The notes beneath the pieces were generated by a model. That model made no database searches and was not told the DNA's origin. It saw only the letters and a program-made list of their open reading frames with translations. This document shows positions 8,661-18,830 of a stretch of DNA of 64,000 nt, piece by piece. The stretch lies in assembly GCA_964476595.1 (NCBI GenBank), contig CAYZCL010000090.1:1-64000 (forward strand), read 5' to 3'. Each line of letters opens with the position of its first letter. The stretch's first letter is position 1. The DNA is from JALSRD01 sp964476595 (GTDB lineage: Bacteria > Desulfobacterota > Desulfobacteria > Desulfobacterales > JALSRD01). The position numbers and the translations under genes were made by a program.

Positions 8661-11153
8661 CTATATGCCCTGTGCCAGCAGTTCGCACAGGGCGGTCTGG
8701 CGGCGACTGGTGTCCTGGTTGCGCACGGCCATGGCCAGGGCGCGGCGTGTGCCCACGAACACGGCCAGCTTGCGGGCGCGGGTTAGACCGGTGTAGATCA
8801 GGTTACGGAAAAGCATTTTGAAGTGCTGCGTGAGCACCGGGATGATGACGGCCGCGAACTCGCTGCCCTGGGACTTGTGAATAGTGATGGCGTAGGCCAG
8901 GTCCAGCTGCAGGATGTCGTCGCGCTGGTAGCGTACTTCCCGACCGTCCGGGAAAAAGGTCACCATGCAGGTCAGTTGCTCGTTGTCGATGGACCCGATG
9001 ACGCCGATATCGCCGTTGAAGACCCCCAGGTCGTAGTTGTTGCGGCGGTGGATCACGCGGTCGCCCTCGCGGAAGACACGCTCGCCCACCTTTAGCTCCC
9101 GCCGGCCCTCGCGGGGCGGGTTGGCGGCCTCCTGGATCATGCGGTTGAGGTTCAGGGTGCCCAGGCTGCCGCGCGTCATGGGCGAGAGGATCTGGATCTC
9201 GCAGTCCTTGCCGTAGTACTTCGGAATCCACTCCACGTAGAGTTTGCGCACCACGTCGGAAGCCGCCAGCCCGTAGTGCAGCGACGACCAGGGGTGCACT
9301 TTCTTCAGCACCGCCTTGAGTTCCTCCACGCGCGAGTCGGCCTCGTGCACGGCGTTGAGGTCCACGTGCCGGAACTTGTCCGGGATCACCAGGTCGGCCT
9401 GGTAGGGCTCCAGGGGTTCGTCGACGCGAAACTCGTACAGGTTTTGCGCGTCCCCGCCTTCCTCGCGGCGTGTGGCTTCCTGCAGGCGGTAGAACTTCTT
9501 CACCCGCGCGATGAACCCCATCTGCTCGCGGGTGGCCTCTTCCGAATCGATGAACAGGCAGTCGTCGCCGCGCTGCCAGATGTGCGGTTTCTGAAAGGGT
9601 GAGTCGATGTAGGGCATCTCGCCGCGGTTGATCTGGTGGGCGTAAGCGATGATGCGCGACTGCTGCGCTTGGCGAAAGATCCGGGTGAGCTGGAAACAGG
9701 AGATCCTGCCCGAAGCGATCAGGTCCCGCAGGACGTTGCCGGCCCCCACCGAGGGCAGCTGGTCGGCGTCGCCGATGAAAAGCACCTGGCTCTGCCGCGG
9801 CACGGCCTTCAAGAGCGCCGCGGTGAGATTGATGTCCAGCATGGAGCACTCGTCGACGATCAGGAAATCCACCTTGAGCGGGTTGTCCTCGTTCTTTTTG
9901 AAGCCCCCCACGCGCCACTCCAGCAGGCGGTGGATGGTCCTGGCCTCACGGCCGATGACGTCCGTCATGCGCTGGGCGGCGCGACCGGTGGGGGCGGCCA
10001 GCAGGACCTTTTTGCCCATGGCCTCCAGCAGCTTGACGATTACCTGCGTGGTGGTGGTCTTGCCGCAGCCGGGCCCGCCGGTGAGGATGGAAAATCCCTG
10101 GCCCACGATCTCGCGCACCGCGGCGGCCTGCTCGTCGCTGAGCTGCAGGCCCGAGGCCTTGCAGTACAGTTCCACCCAGCGGTCCACGCGCTCCCGCTCC
10201 ACCGGTACCGGCCGATTCATCTGCGCCGCCCGGCGGGCCACGTACCGCTCGTCGTAGTACAGCGATCGGGCGTAGTAGCAGGGTTCCAGGGCGCCGTCCC
10301 CGCCGGCCGGGCGGCGCACCTTGAGCTGCCCCTCGCGCTCCATCTCCTCGAGCAGCGACGCCAGGCGGTCGGTCAGGTCCAGCCCCAGCAGTTCCTTGAC
10401 CTGCCTGCGGATCTGGGAGGCCGTCAGGTAGCAGTGGCCGAACTCGCGGCTGGCGGCCAGCACGTGGCGAATGCCGGCGGCGATGCGCCGGGGGCTGTCG
10501 GGCGCCAGGCCGATGCTCAGGGCTACCTTGTCGGCCGAGAAGAATCCGATGCCGTAGAAGTCGTCGGCCAGGCGGTAGGGGTCCTCGGTCACCCTGGCGA
10601 TGGCGTCGTCGCCGTACTCTTTGTAGATGCGCACGGCGAACAGCGTGCTGATGCCGTGGGACTGCAGAAACATCATGACTTCGCGGATGGCGCGGTGCTC
10701 GCGCCAGGCGTCACGGATCATGTGCAGCTTCTTGTCGGCGATGCCGCGCACCTCGGTGAGCCGCTCGATGTGCGTTTCGAACACCTCCAGGGTGTCCTTG
10801 CCGAAGTGTGCCACGATCTTCCTGGCCGTCTTGGGCCCCACCCCCCGGATGAGTCCCGACCCCAGGTACTTCTCCAGAGCCGCCGTGGTGGCGGGCTTTT
10901 TCTCGATGGCAGCCGTGGCCCGGAACTGGCGGCCGTACCTGGGGTGTTCGACCCAGGAGCCTTGGAACTCCATGGTGGCGCCGGCGAACACCCTGGTCTG
11001 GTGCACGATGACCGTCTCCTGCCCGTGGGGGTTGTCGAAGGGCGACACCCGCAGCACCGACCACCCGCTTTCCGGGTTGTGGTAGGTCACGCGGCTGACG
11101 ACCCCCCGCAGGGTCTCGGTGATCACACCGGTATGTCCCGAAACCGCCTTCAA
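8661..11153 (-). CDS. recD2: ATP-dependent RecD-like DNA helicase RecD2
   Basis: 830 residues, 5'-3' superfamily 1B helicase. The N-terminal OB-like region (TLRGVVSRVTYHNPESGWSV) and helix-hairpin-helix repeats (GSGLIRGVGPKTARKI) are the RecD2 N-extension absent from RecBCD RecD. Walker A is TGGPGCGKTT (about 358-367) and Walker B is FLIVDECSML. Motif III is FIGDADQLPSVG. Motifs V/VI appear in ITIHKSQGSEF and YTGLTRARKLAVFVG. Between FRQAQQSRIIAYAHQINRGE and ILSPMTRGSLGTLNLN lies a stretch of about 130 residues, longer than I expect. The start is a TTG with a weak ribosome site; a GTG 10 codons downstream is an alternative. RecD2 acts in mismatch and replication-fork repair. Confidence 0.93.
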   Translation of the reverse strand: MKAVSGHTGVITETLRGVVSRVTYHNPESGWSVLRVSPFDNPHGQETVIVHQTRVFAGATMEFQGSWVEHPRYGRQFRATAAIEKKPATTAALEKYLGSGLIRGVGPKTARKIVAHFGKDTLEVFETHIERLTEVRGIADKKLHMIRDAWREHRAIREVMMFLQSHGISTLFAVRIYKEYGDDAIARVTEDPYRLADDFYGIGFFSADKVALSIGLAPDSPRRIAAGIRHVLAASREFGHCYLTASQIRRQVKELLGLDLTDRLASLLEEMEREGQLKVRRPAGGDGALEPCYYARSLYYDERYVARRAAQMNRPVPVERERVDRWVELYCKASGLQLSDEQAAAVREIVGQGFSILTGGPGCGKTTTTQVIVKLLEAMGKKVLLAAPTGRAAQRMTDVIGREARTIHRLLEWRVGGFKKNEDNPLKVDFLIVDECSMLDINLTAALLKAVPRQSQVLFIGDADQLPSVGAGNVLRDLIASGRISCFQLTRIFRQAQQSRIIAYAHQINRGEMPYIDSPFQKPHIWQRGDDCLFIDSEEATREQMGFIARVKKFYRLQEATRREEGGDAQNLYEFRVDEPLEPYQADLVIPDKFRHVDLNAVHEADSRVEELKAVLKKVHPWSSLHYGLAASDVVRKLYVEWIPKYYGKDCEIQILSPMTRGSLGTLNLNRMIQEAANPPREGRRELKVGERVFREGDRVIHRRNNYDLGVFNGDIGVIGSIDNEQLTCMVTFFPDGREVRYQRDDILQLDLAYAITIHKSQGSEFAAVIIPVLTQHFKMLFRNLIYTGLTRARKLAVFVGTRRALAMAVRNQDTSRRQTALCELLAQGI

Positions 11154-11394
11154 CGTGCCGTCATTCCACTGTCCAGGGTGTTGTCGTGCTTTTCGAACCG
11201 GCCGACGTGGCTTGCCCCCGGCGTCTTCCAGGCCGTCCTCAGACCCACCAGGCGCCCGCCACTGGATACCTCATGCGCCGTTTCTTGAATTCGTCACCGG
11301 TCGGGAGGCGTGCCGCGCCTCCGGCGGCCGCATTTTCGGCCTGCGTTTCGAAGCCCGCGACAGCCGCCGGCACAACCCGTCACGGACCGGAAGA

Positions 11395-12615
11395 TCAGCT
11401 GAAAGAAGAAATCCGCCCATGGCGCACGACGGTGTGGCAGGGATTGACGCCCAGGCCGTAGGCCAGTTCGGCGGGGTGGTCGATGTTCCAGAGCACGAAG
11501 TCGGCGTCCTTTCCGGCTTCCAGGGTGCCGATGCGCCCGGCCCTTCCCAGGGCGCGGGCCGCGTGGCGGGTGGCCCCGGCCAGGGCCTCTTCAGGGGTCA
11601 GGCCGAAGAGGGTGCAGGCCATGTTAAGCATCAGCAGCAGCGAGCCCGCCGGGCAGCTGCCGGGGTTGCTGTCCGAGGCCACCGCCATGGGAACCCCGGC
11701 GCGGCGGAAGCCGTCCACGGGAGGTACGCGGGTCTCCTTCAGGAAGTAGAAGGCGCCCGGCAGCAGCACCGCCACGGTGCCGGCGGCCGCCATGGCCGCG
11801 ATGCCCCCGGGGTTCGTGTACTCCAGGTGGTCGGCCGACAGGGCGCCGTACTTTGCGGCCAGCGCCGCGCCCCCGCCGTCCGAGAGCTGGTCGGCATGCA
11901 GCTTGACGGAGAGGCCCAGCGCGCGGGCGGTATCGAACACCCGCGCGGTCTGGGCGGGCGTGAAGGCGATGCGTTCGCAGAAGGCGTCCACGGCCGCGGC
12001 CAAGCGCCGCCGGGCCACCTCGGGCAGCATTTGCCCACAGACCGCATCGATGTAGCCGTCGGCGTCCCCGTACTCGGGCGGCAGGGCGTGGGCCCCCAGG
12101 AAGGTGGGCACCACGCTGACCGGCAGGCGCCGGGCCAGCGCCGCGGCGGCCGCCAGCTGGCGCAGCTCGGTGGACGGCTCCAGGCCGTAGCCGGACTTGA
12201 TCTCCACGGTGGTGACGCCCTCGGACGCCAGCGAGCGCAGCCGGGGCAGGCTGCGGGCCACCAGGGTCTCCAGGTCGGCCGCGCGCGTGGCCCTCACCGT
12301 GGAAAGGATACCGCCGCCCTGCCGGGAGATCTCCTCGTAGCTCACGCCCTGCAGGCGCATCTCGAACTCGGCCGCGCGGCTGCCGGCATAGACCAGGTGG
12401 GTGTGGCAGTCGACGAGGCCGGGCGTGGCCCAGCGCCCCTCACCGTCGTGGACCCGGCCGGCCCGCTCGCGCATCCCGGCCGGCAGGTCGCCGGCTTTTC
12501 CCACCCAGGCGATGCACCCGCCGGACACGGCCAGGACCCCGTCGTCGACGCGGCCGTACGGTTCCGGTCCCGGGACCATGGTGGCCAGACGCACGTTGAT
12601 CCACAGCTCGTCCAC
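11395..12615 (-). CDS. hutI: Imidazolonepropionase HutI
   Basis: 406 residues, the usual length. HutI opens the ring of 4-imidazolone-5-propanoate to N-formimino-L-glutamate in histidine degradation. The amidohydrolase metal motif DCHTHLVYAG is present, followed by RLQGVSYEEISRQGGGILST, TTVEIKSGYGL and KLHADQLSDGGGAALAAKYG with the later His and DHLEYTNPGG. The Asp ligand is in VASDSNPGS. The GTG start at 12615 lies 3 bases after the acuI-like stop, with GGGGGA upstream, so it is translationally coupled to that gene. No hutH or hutU is in the window. Confidence 0.93.
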   Translation of the reverse strand: MDELWINVRLATMVPGPEPYGRVDDGVLAVSGGCIAWVGKAGDLPAGMRERAGRVHDGEGRWATPGLVDCHTHLVYAGSRAAEFEMRLQGVSYEEISRQGGGILSTVRATRAADLETLVARSLPRLRSLASEGVTTVEIKSGYGLEPSTELRQLAAAAALARRLPVSVVPTFLGAHALPPEYGDADGYIDAVCGQMLPEVARRRLAAAVDAFCERIAFTPAQTARVFDTARALGLSVKLHADQLSDGGGAALAAKYGALSADHLEYTNPGGIAAMAAAGTVAVLLPGAFYFLKETRVPPVDGFRRAGVPMAVASDSNPGSCPAGSLLLMLNMACTLFGLTPEEALAGATRHAARALGRAGRIGTLEAGKDADFVLWNIDHPAELAYGLGVNPCHTVVRHGRISSFS

Positions 12616-12618
12616 GGA

Positions 12619-13620
12619 TCAGTCCCCCACGCGCACGATCTTGCGGCCCCGGGCGTTCCCCCGCAGCATCTCCTCGATCTGCCCGTCCAGGTCTTCCAGG
12701 GAGATCTCGGCGGCCATGAGGTCCAGGTTGTCCAGCTTCCAGGGGCCGGCGATCTTTTGCCAGATCTCCAGGCGCCGGGGGGAAGGGCAACTGGCCGAGT
12801 CGATGCCGATGAGGCGCACGCCGCGCAGGATGAACGGAAAGACGGTGGTCTCCAGGGTCGGCGAGGCCACCAGGCCGCAGCAGGTCACCACGGCGCGCTG
12901 GCGGGTGGTCTTGAGGGCCGTGGCCAGGTACGCCCCGCCCACGGTGTCCACCACCCCGGCCCAGCGACCCTTGAGGAGCGGGCGGGAGCTGTCGTCGCGG
13001 CCCTCTTCCCGGGGAAGGACCGCGGCGGCGCCCAGTTTTTTCAGGTAATCGGCGGCGTCGGGTTTGCCGCTCAGGGCCACCACCGAGAAACCGATGTGGG
13101 CCAGGATGGCCACCGCCAGGCTGCCCACCCCGCCGGTGGCGCCGGTCACCAGGACCTCGCCGGCCCCGGGGGTCAGCCCGCCCTTTTCCAGTTCGGCCAC
13201 CGACAGCGAGGCCGTGAACCCGGCCGTGCCGTAAATCATGCTCTCCCTGAGGCTCAGGCCGGCCGGAAGCCTGACCACCCAGCCGGCCGGCACGCGGATG
13301 TACTGGCCGAACCCGCCGGCGGTGTTCATGCCCAGGTCGTAGCCGGTCACCAGCACCGATTCGCCGGGCTGGAAGTCCGGCGAGGCGCTCTGCACCACCT
13401 CGCCGGCGGCGTCGATGCCCGGGGTGTGGGGGTAGGCGCGCGTCACCCCGCGGTTGCCCGAAGCCGACAGGGCGTCCTTGTAGTTGAGCGAGGAATAGCG
13501 CACGCGGATGAGGACATCGCCTGCGGGCAGGTCGTCGGTGGTGCGCTCCTCAATGCTGCGGCTGAAGCGGTTCTTCTCGACTTCCCGCACCACCAAGGCG
13601 CGAAAGGTTTTTTCGGACAT
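12619..13620 (-). CDS. AcuI/YhdH-family NADPH-dependent quinone oxidoreductase (acryloyl-CoA reductase type)
   Basis: 333 residues, medium-chain dehydrogenase fold without catalytic zinc. Features are SSLNYKDALSASG, HTPGIDAAGEV, the nucleotide-binding loop VTGATGGVGSLAV, and the family tail region LIGIDSASCP. AcuI reduces acryloyl-CoA to propionyl-CoA in DMSP or hydroxypropionate breakdown; YhdH homologues are less well defined. The start at 13620 is chosen for its strong ribosome site (GGGAGGG) rather than an in-frame start 48 bases upstream. It is the first gene of a two-gene unit with hutI, an odd pairing. Confidence 0.85.
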   Translation of the reverse strand: MSEKTFRALVVREVEKNRFSRSIEERTTDDLPAGDVLIRVRYSSLNYKDALSASGNRGVTRAYPHTPGIDAAGEVVQSASPDFQPGESVLVTGYDLGMNTAGGFGQYIRVPAGWVVRLPAGLSLRESMIYGTAGFTASLSVAELEKGGLTPGAGEVLVTGATGGVGSLAVAILAHIGFSVVALSGKPDAADYLKKLGAAAVLPREEGRDDSSRPLLKGRWAGVVDTVGGAYLATALKTTRQRAVVTCCGLVASPTLETTVFPFILRGVRLIGIDSASCPSPRRLEIWQKIAGPWKLDNLDLMAAEISLEDLDGQIEEMLRGNARGRKIVRVGD

Positions 13621-13665
13621 GGTTCCCTCCCCTGCCTTTTTTGGTTGTCGGTGTGTACCAACTTC

Positions 13666-13693
13666 CATATACGGCTCCCGAAGCGGCCGTCAA
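13666..13693 (-). promoter_or_regulatory. Sigma-70-type promoter of the acuI-like/hutI unit
   Basis: On the minus strand: TTGACG (13693-13688), 16 bp, TATATG (13671-13666), 46 bases before the ATG at 13620. Confidence 0.6.
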
Positions 13694-13904
13694 GCAAGAT
13701 CTCCCGGCCGTCGCCGCAGCGCTGCCGCACGGACCGTTTGCCCGAAGCCGGCCGCGAGGAGGGCGGCGGGTATGGCGATTTCTTCCCAGAATCATTACCT
13801 GTTTTTCCCAATCCTTATAGCAATCCGTTCCTATTTCCGGCGCGAAGGCCTCCATGGTGAATCACAACAGACTGAATTCTCATGAATTTTCAAATTGTCC
13901 AGCA

Positions 13905-13920
13905 TGGCACAAATTATGCT
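13905..13920 (+). promoter_or_regulatory. Candidate sigma-54 (-24/-12) promoter
   Basis: TGGCACAAATTATGCT has GG and GC separated by exactly 10 bases and matches the sigma-54 consensus except at one -12 position. It points toward the secreted-protein gene 250 bases away. The rest of the 13621-14172 gap holds the divergent acuI-side promoter and no convincing gene. Confidence 0.4.
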
Positions 13921-14172
13921 AATCCGATAGATGCGAAGCCAACGGAACGGTCCCCGCCGACAGCGACCGTTGCGTCTGTACCTTCTGCTCCCCTACCTCT
14001 CCTTACGGTGGCTGTTCCGACGGCAATCGGTCTTCTGGACAATCCGAAAAGAGGAGGCCGCCTGCAGGGCACGGTGGCGCAACCGCGCCGTTCTCTGCTG
14101 CCCGGCGGGCGTACGCCACTGCTGCCCTTCCCGCGGCCATCCGGCAACCGTTGACCAAAAGGAGGTGGACCC

Positions 14173-14718
14173 ATGAAAACCGTCAGGCTGATGACGATCC
14201 TGGCCATGACGCTGCTGATGCTGTGCTCTACAGCGGACCATCGCGCCTGCGCGCTCACGTATGGCGATTGGCAGGGCCGGTGGTTCAAGGGCAAACTCTC
14301 CGGCGGGGGCTACTGCGAGGACAACGCCAAAATGGAGAAGGAAAAGCTCAAGGGGACCGTGTACATCCAAATCACGCATACCGGCTTTTCCGCCATGGAA
14401 GCCTACCTGGTGTTCTACGACAAAGACAACCGGAAGTGGGATTCCCTGAAGATGGACCTCGAAAGGGAAATGGGCGATTTCAACAGGGGGATTTTCACCA
14501 CCCACTTCCAGATCACGGAGGGCGCCGATACGTCCGACATTTACCTGGGGTTGATCCTCAGCGGCAAAGAAAACAGGAAGACCGGGGAACTGAAAAAGGG
14601 AAACCTCAAAACCGTCTGCGGGGCGATGGTCGGCTACTGCACCTTGTCCGTTGGCATCAAGGCCAAGACGATCAAGGAAAGAAAAGTGCCGCAAGAAGTC
14701 AAGAACGCGCTCCCCTGA
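14173..14718 (+). CDS. Secreted or periplasmic protein of unknown function
   Basis: 181 residues. A signal peptide of about 28 residues (basic start, hydrophobic core LMTILAMTLLMLC, small residues at ADHRACA) could be a Sec signal; the LLMLC segment might be read as a lipobox but the fit is poor. The mature part is rich in Lys, Gly and aromatic residues and begins LTYGDWQGRWFKGKLS. Three cysteines remain in the mature domain (GGYCEDN, KTVCGAM, GYCTLS). I do not recognise the family. An excellent ribosome site (AAAGGAGG) precedes the ATG. A small hairpin CCGGTT-GGTC-AACCGG follows the stop without a T-run. Confidence 0.75.
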   Translation: MKTVRLMTILAMTLLMLCSTADHRACALTYGDWQGRWFKGKLSGGGYCEDNAKMEKEKLKGTVYIQITHTGFSAMEAYLVFYDKDNRKWDSLKMDLEREMGDFNRGIFTTHFQITEGADTSDIYLGLILSGKENRKTGELKKGNLKTVCGAMVGYCTLSVGIKAKTIKERKVPQEVKNALP

Positions 14719-14771
14719 GGCTGCTGACCGGCTCCGGTTGGTCAACCGGAAAAGGGGGGGACAGCGCGATT

Positions 14772-15182
14772 TCAGGGCTGCAGCGGCGGGGCGGCACCCA
14801 GCGGGCCGGCGGCCGGTGCGGGGGGCACCAGGGGGCCCTGGCGCTCCAGCCGTTTGACTGCGTCCACGAGGGCGTCCAGGGGGAAAGGTTTGGGCAGCAC
14901 CAGATCGCAGCCCGCCTCGTCCAGCATCCAGGGCGTGCCGGATATGCCGATCACCGGGGTGTGAGGCCGTTCGGAGCGCCGGATGTGGCGCACGATGCAG
15001 GCCCCCCCAAGGTCCGGCAGGTACATGTCGGTGACCACCAGGTCGAAGCGGGATTCCCGCAGCCGAGCCAGTGCCGCCCGTCCGCTGTCGGCGGTCTCGG
15101 CGGCATAGCCGAAGCGCGTGAGCGCCTCGCGCATCATGGCGGAAATTCCGGGCTCGTCGTCGATGATCAGGATGCGGTACAT
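14772..15182 (-). CDS. Single-domain response regulator (CheY-like receiver)
   Basis: 136 residues: one receiver domain plus a proline/alanine-rich tail of about 25 residues and no output domain. Acidic pocket in LIIDDEP (Asp8, Asp9), phosphoacceptor Asp52 in TDMYLPD, switch residue in GISGTP, conserved Lys98 in VLPKPF. It could be the phosphotransfer partner of one of the hybrid kinases in the window, but none is adjacent. The start was placed at the ATG before YRILIIDD; an in-frame GTG 15 bases upstream is possible, and the longer open frame upstream has no receiver-like sequence. Confidence 0.85.
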   Translation of the reverse strand: MYRILIIDDEPGISAMMREALTRFGYAAETADSGRAALARLRESRFDLVVTDMYLPDLGGACIVRHIRRSERPHTPVIGISGTPWMLDEAGCDLVLPKPFPLDALVDAVKRLERQGPLVPPAPAAGPLGAAPPLQP

Positions 15183-15396
15183 TCCGTCGCTTTCCACCAG
15201 GTGTACATGGGATTGAGAGGAAACCGCCGGGAACCACCGGTCGCGGGAAGCCACGTCCGGGAAGCGGGGACTGCGCCGAAAACAGGGGGACGAAAAAGCT
15301 CTGCCGCCCCCCCTGAAAAACCTGGAGGCAATTTGAAGCAGGGCGGCGGGATTGTCAACGCCCAAAAAAGCGGATTTGGGAGAGACGGTCGGGAAG

Positions 15397-15540
15397 TTGT
15401 CAACAATCTGCATCCGGCTGTTTTCACGGGTTTTTCGACGGTGACCCCGCCTCGTCCATTGCCATCCGCGGCTTTCCGGGACACCGAATATCCGCCTGTC
15501 CTGTCAGCGGGTTAGGAAGTTATCAACAATTTGTTGACAA
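15397..15540. repeat. Repeated TTRTCAACAA sites, one forming a near-perfect palindrome
   Basis: TTGTCAACAA occurs at 15397-15406. TTATCAACAA at 15520-15529, a single T, then TTGTTGACAA at 15531-15540 make a 21-bp inverted repeat with one mismatch. A partial copy, TTGTCAACGC, lies at 15352-15361. All fall in the 415-base gap between the receiver gene and glnS. Each copy contains TTGACA on one strand, so they may be operators overlapping -35 elements of the minus-strand receiver gene. Otherwise nothing was seen in the gap. Confidence 0.5.
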
Positions 15541-15597
15541 GCTCGTCCCCCCTGAAATCTCGCCCAATCTCGACTTTTCCGGCTTTTTTACAGACGC

Positions 15598-17346
<1,749 letters not shown>

Positions 17347-17443
17347 GGCCGGATGTCCCCTCTTCTTGGCGGTTTGCAGGTCTGCGGTGGATGAAGCACC
17401 CGCTGTCAGGCGACGCCCCACGGCACCGCCGACGATACCCGAA

Positions 17444-17471
17444 ACTACAGGACAGGCGCCTGCACTGTCAA
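17444..17471 (-). promoter_or_regulatory. Candidate sigma-70 promoter of glnS
   Basis: On the minus strand: TTGACA (17471-17466), 16 bp, TGTAGT (17449-17444), about 100 bases before the ATG. Confidence 0.5.
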
Positions 17472-17581
17472 CCGGTCTGGTGTCACCGGAGGGGGAAATC
17501 GCAAGCAACGATGGCATGCCGAATGCCGGGGCCTTTCAGGAGTTGCGCACCCCCGCATTCGAGGGGCCGGGCAGGCATCGA

Positions 17582-17611
17582 CTGTGCGCAGTTGGAGAAC
17601 CGGCGGGAAAA
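17582..17611 (+). repeat. 30-bp direct repeat, copy 1 (downstream side of TRAP operon)
   Basis: A 30-base sequence starting CTGTGCGCAGTTGG and ending CGGCGGGAAAA is identical to 20881-20910; after one extra A both copies continue GATG. Same orientation, 3.3 kb apart, with the dctPMQ operon between them. Confidence 0.85.
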
Positions 17612-17644
17612 AGATGCGCAGGCCGGCCTCACCGATGACCCCTC

Positions 17645-17685
17645 AAAAAAAGTCCCCTTCCCGGCGGTTTCCCGCGGGGAAGGGG
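17645..17685 (-). terminator. Rho-independent terminator of the TRAP operon
   Basis: A 9-bp stem pairs 17677-17685 with 17654-17662 (CCCCTTCCC/GGGAAGGGG). On the minus strand seven Ts (17651-17645) follow just after. It lies 35 bases past the dctP stop. Confidence 0.85.
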
Positions 17686-17719
17686 CGCTTTCATACGCTT
17701 CGGTTCGGACGCAAAGCGG

Positions 17720-18766
17720 CTACTTTTCGGCTTTTTGGGCCTGGGCGATGGCGTCCAGGAAGGCCTGCATCATCTCCTGGCCCTCGGCACCGAACTTCTT
17801 GACGATCAGCTCCTTGACGGCCGGCATGGCGGCATCACGGAACTGGGCTTTTTCCTCGGGCGACAGGGCGTTGACCTGCATGTCCTTGGCCAGGGCCGGC
17901 AGACCGCGGTCCGAGGCCTCGATGATGCGCCCCATGCCCCGCCCGGCCACGATGGCCGAACGCGCGGCGTACTTCACCACGTACTGCTCAGACGGGGTCA
18001 GGCTGTCCCAGAACTTCTGGTTCATGACCCACACGTAGGGCGCGAAGAGGTGCCCGCTGAGGGTCAGGTACTTCTGGACCTCGTTGAACTTGGCGAAGGC
18101 GATGATGGGAATGGGGTTCATCTGGCCGTCGGCCACGCCGGTCTGAAGCGCCGTGTAGACCTCGCTCCAGGCGATGGCGGCGGGCTGACCGCCCAGGGCC
18201 TTGATGATGGTCTTGTGGGTGTCGAGACCCATGGTGCGGATCTTGAGGCCCTTCATGTCGGCCGGGGTCTTGATGGGCCGCTTGGAGTTGGTGAACTGGA
18301 AGAAGCCGCCGGAATCGCCGAAACCGAGCACCTTGAGGCCGGTCTTCTTCTCGATGTCGCCGGCAAACTTTTTGCCGAAGGGTCCGTCAAAAACCGCGTA
18401 GGTGGTGCTGATGTTGGGAAAGGCGAAGGGAATGTCGATGACCCCCATCATGGGGTAGACCGAAGCGAAACCGCCCACCGAGTGGATGCCGGACTGGATC
18501 ACGCCGGCTTTGACCTGCTGGACCACCTCGGCGTCCTTGCCCAGCTGTCCGCTGGGGAAGGTCTGCACCTTGACGCTGCCGTTGGTGCCGGCCTCCACCA
18601 GGCTCTTGAACACCGTGGCCATGGCGCCGGTGGGGTTGTCGAAGGGGTCGTCCTTGTTGAGGTGGTGCAGCTTGATGATCTTGGCGGCCTGGGCCCCCAC
18701 GGGAGCGGTCAGGGCCAGCCCCAGTGCCACGACGGCGACAATTAAGATACGGGTGAAGTGCTTCAT
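17720..18766 (-). CDS. dctP: TRAP transporter solute-binding protein DctP
   Basis: 348 residues, periplasmic. Signal peptide 1-28 (hydrophobic core ILIVAVVALGLALTA, cleavage near AQAA). Typical DctP features: FPSGQLGKDAEVVQQVKAG, the PADMKGLKIRTMG region whose Arg binds the carboxylate of the ligand, AWSEVYTALQTGVADGQMNP and the VWVMNQKFWDSLTPSEQ block. It captures an organic acid for the DctQM permease encoded just upstream in the message. The ligand cannot be told from sequence. Strong ribosome site AAAGGAGGA. Last gene of the operon, followed by a terminator. Confidence 0.93.
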   Translation of the reverse strand: MKHFTRILIVAVVALGLALTAPVGAQAAKIIKLHHLNKDDPFDNPTGAMATVFKSLVEAGTNGSVKVQTFPSGQLGKDAEVVQQVKAGVIQSGIHSVGGFASVYPMMGVIDIPFAFPNISTTYAVFDGPFGKKFAGDIEKKTGLKVLGFGDSGGFFQFTNSKRPIKTPADMKGLKIRTMGLDTHKTIIKALGGQPAAIAWSEVYTALQTGVADGQMNPIPIIAFAKFNEVQKYLTLSGHLFAPYVWVMNQKFWDSLTPSEQYVVKYAARSAIVAGRGMGRIIEASDRGLPALAKDMQVNALSPEEKAQFRDAAMPAVKELIVKKFGAEGQEMMQAFLDAIAQAQKAEK

Positions 18767-18830
18767 CTTGTTCCTCCTTTTTCCTTGAATGGGCGGTGAA
18801 TGTTGAAAGTTACGATTCCGGGTCCGTTGG

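Noticed and set aside
13882..14154. 90-residue plus-strand frame before the secreted protein
   Set aside because: No ribosome site or conserved sequence; overlaps the candidate sigma-54 site.
15520..15540. DnaA boxes or a replication origin
   Set aside because: TTATCAACA differs from the DnaA consensus at a key base, and no origin-associated genes are present.
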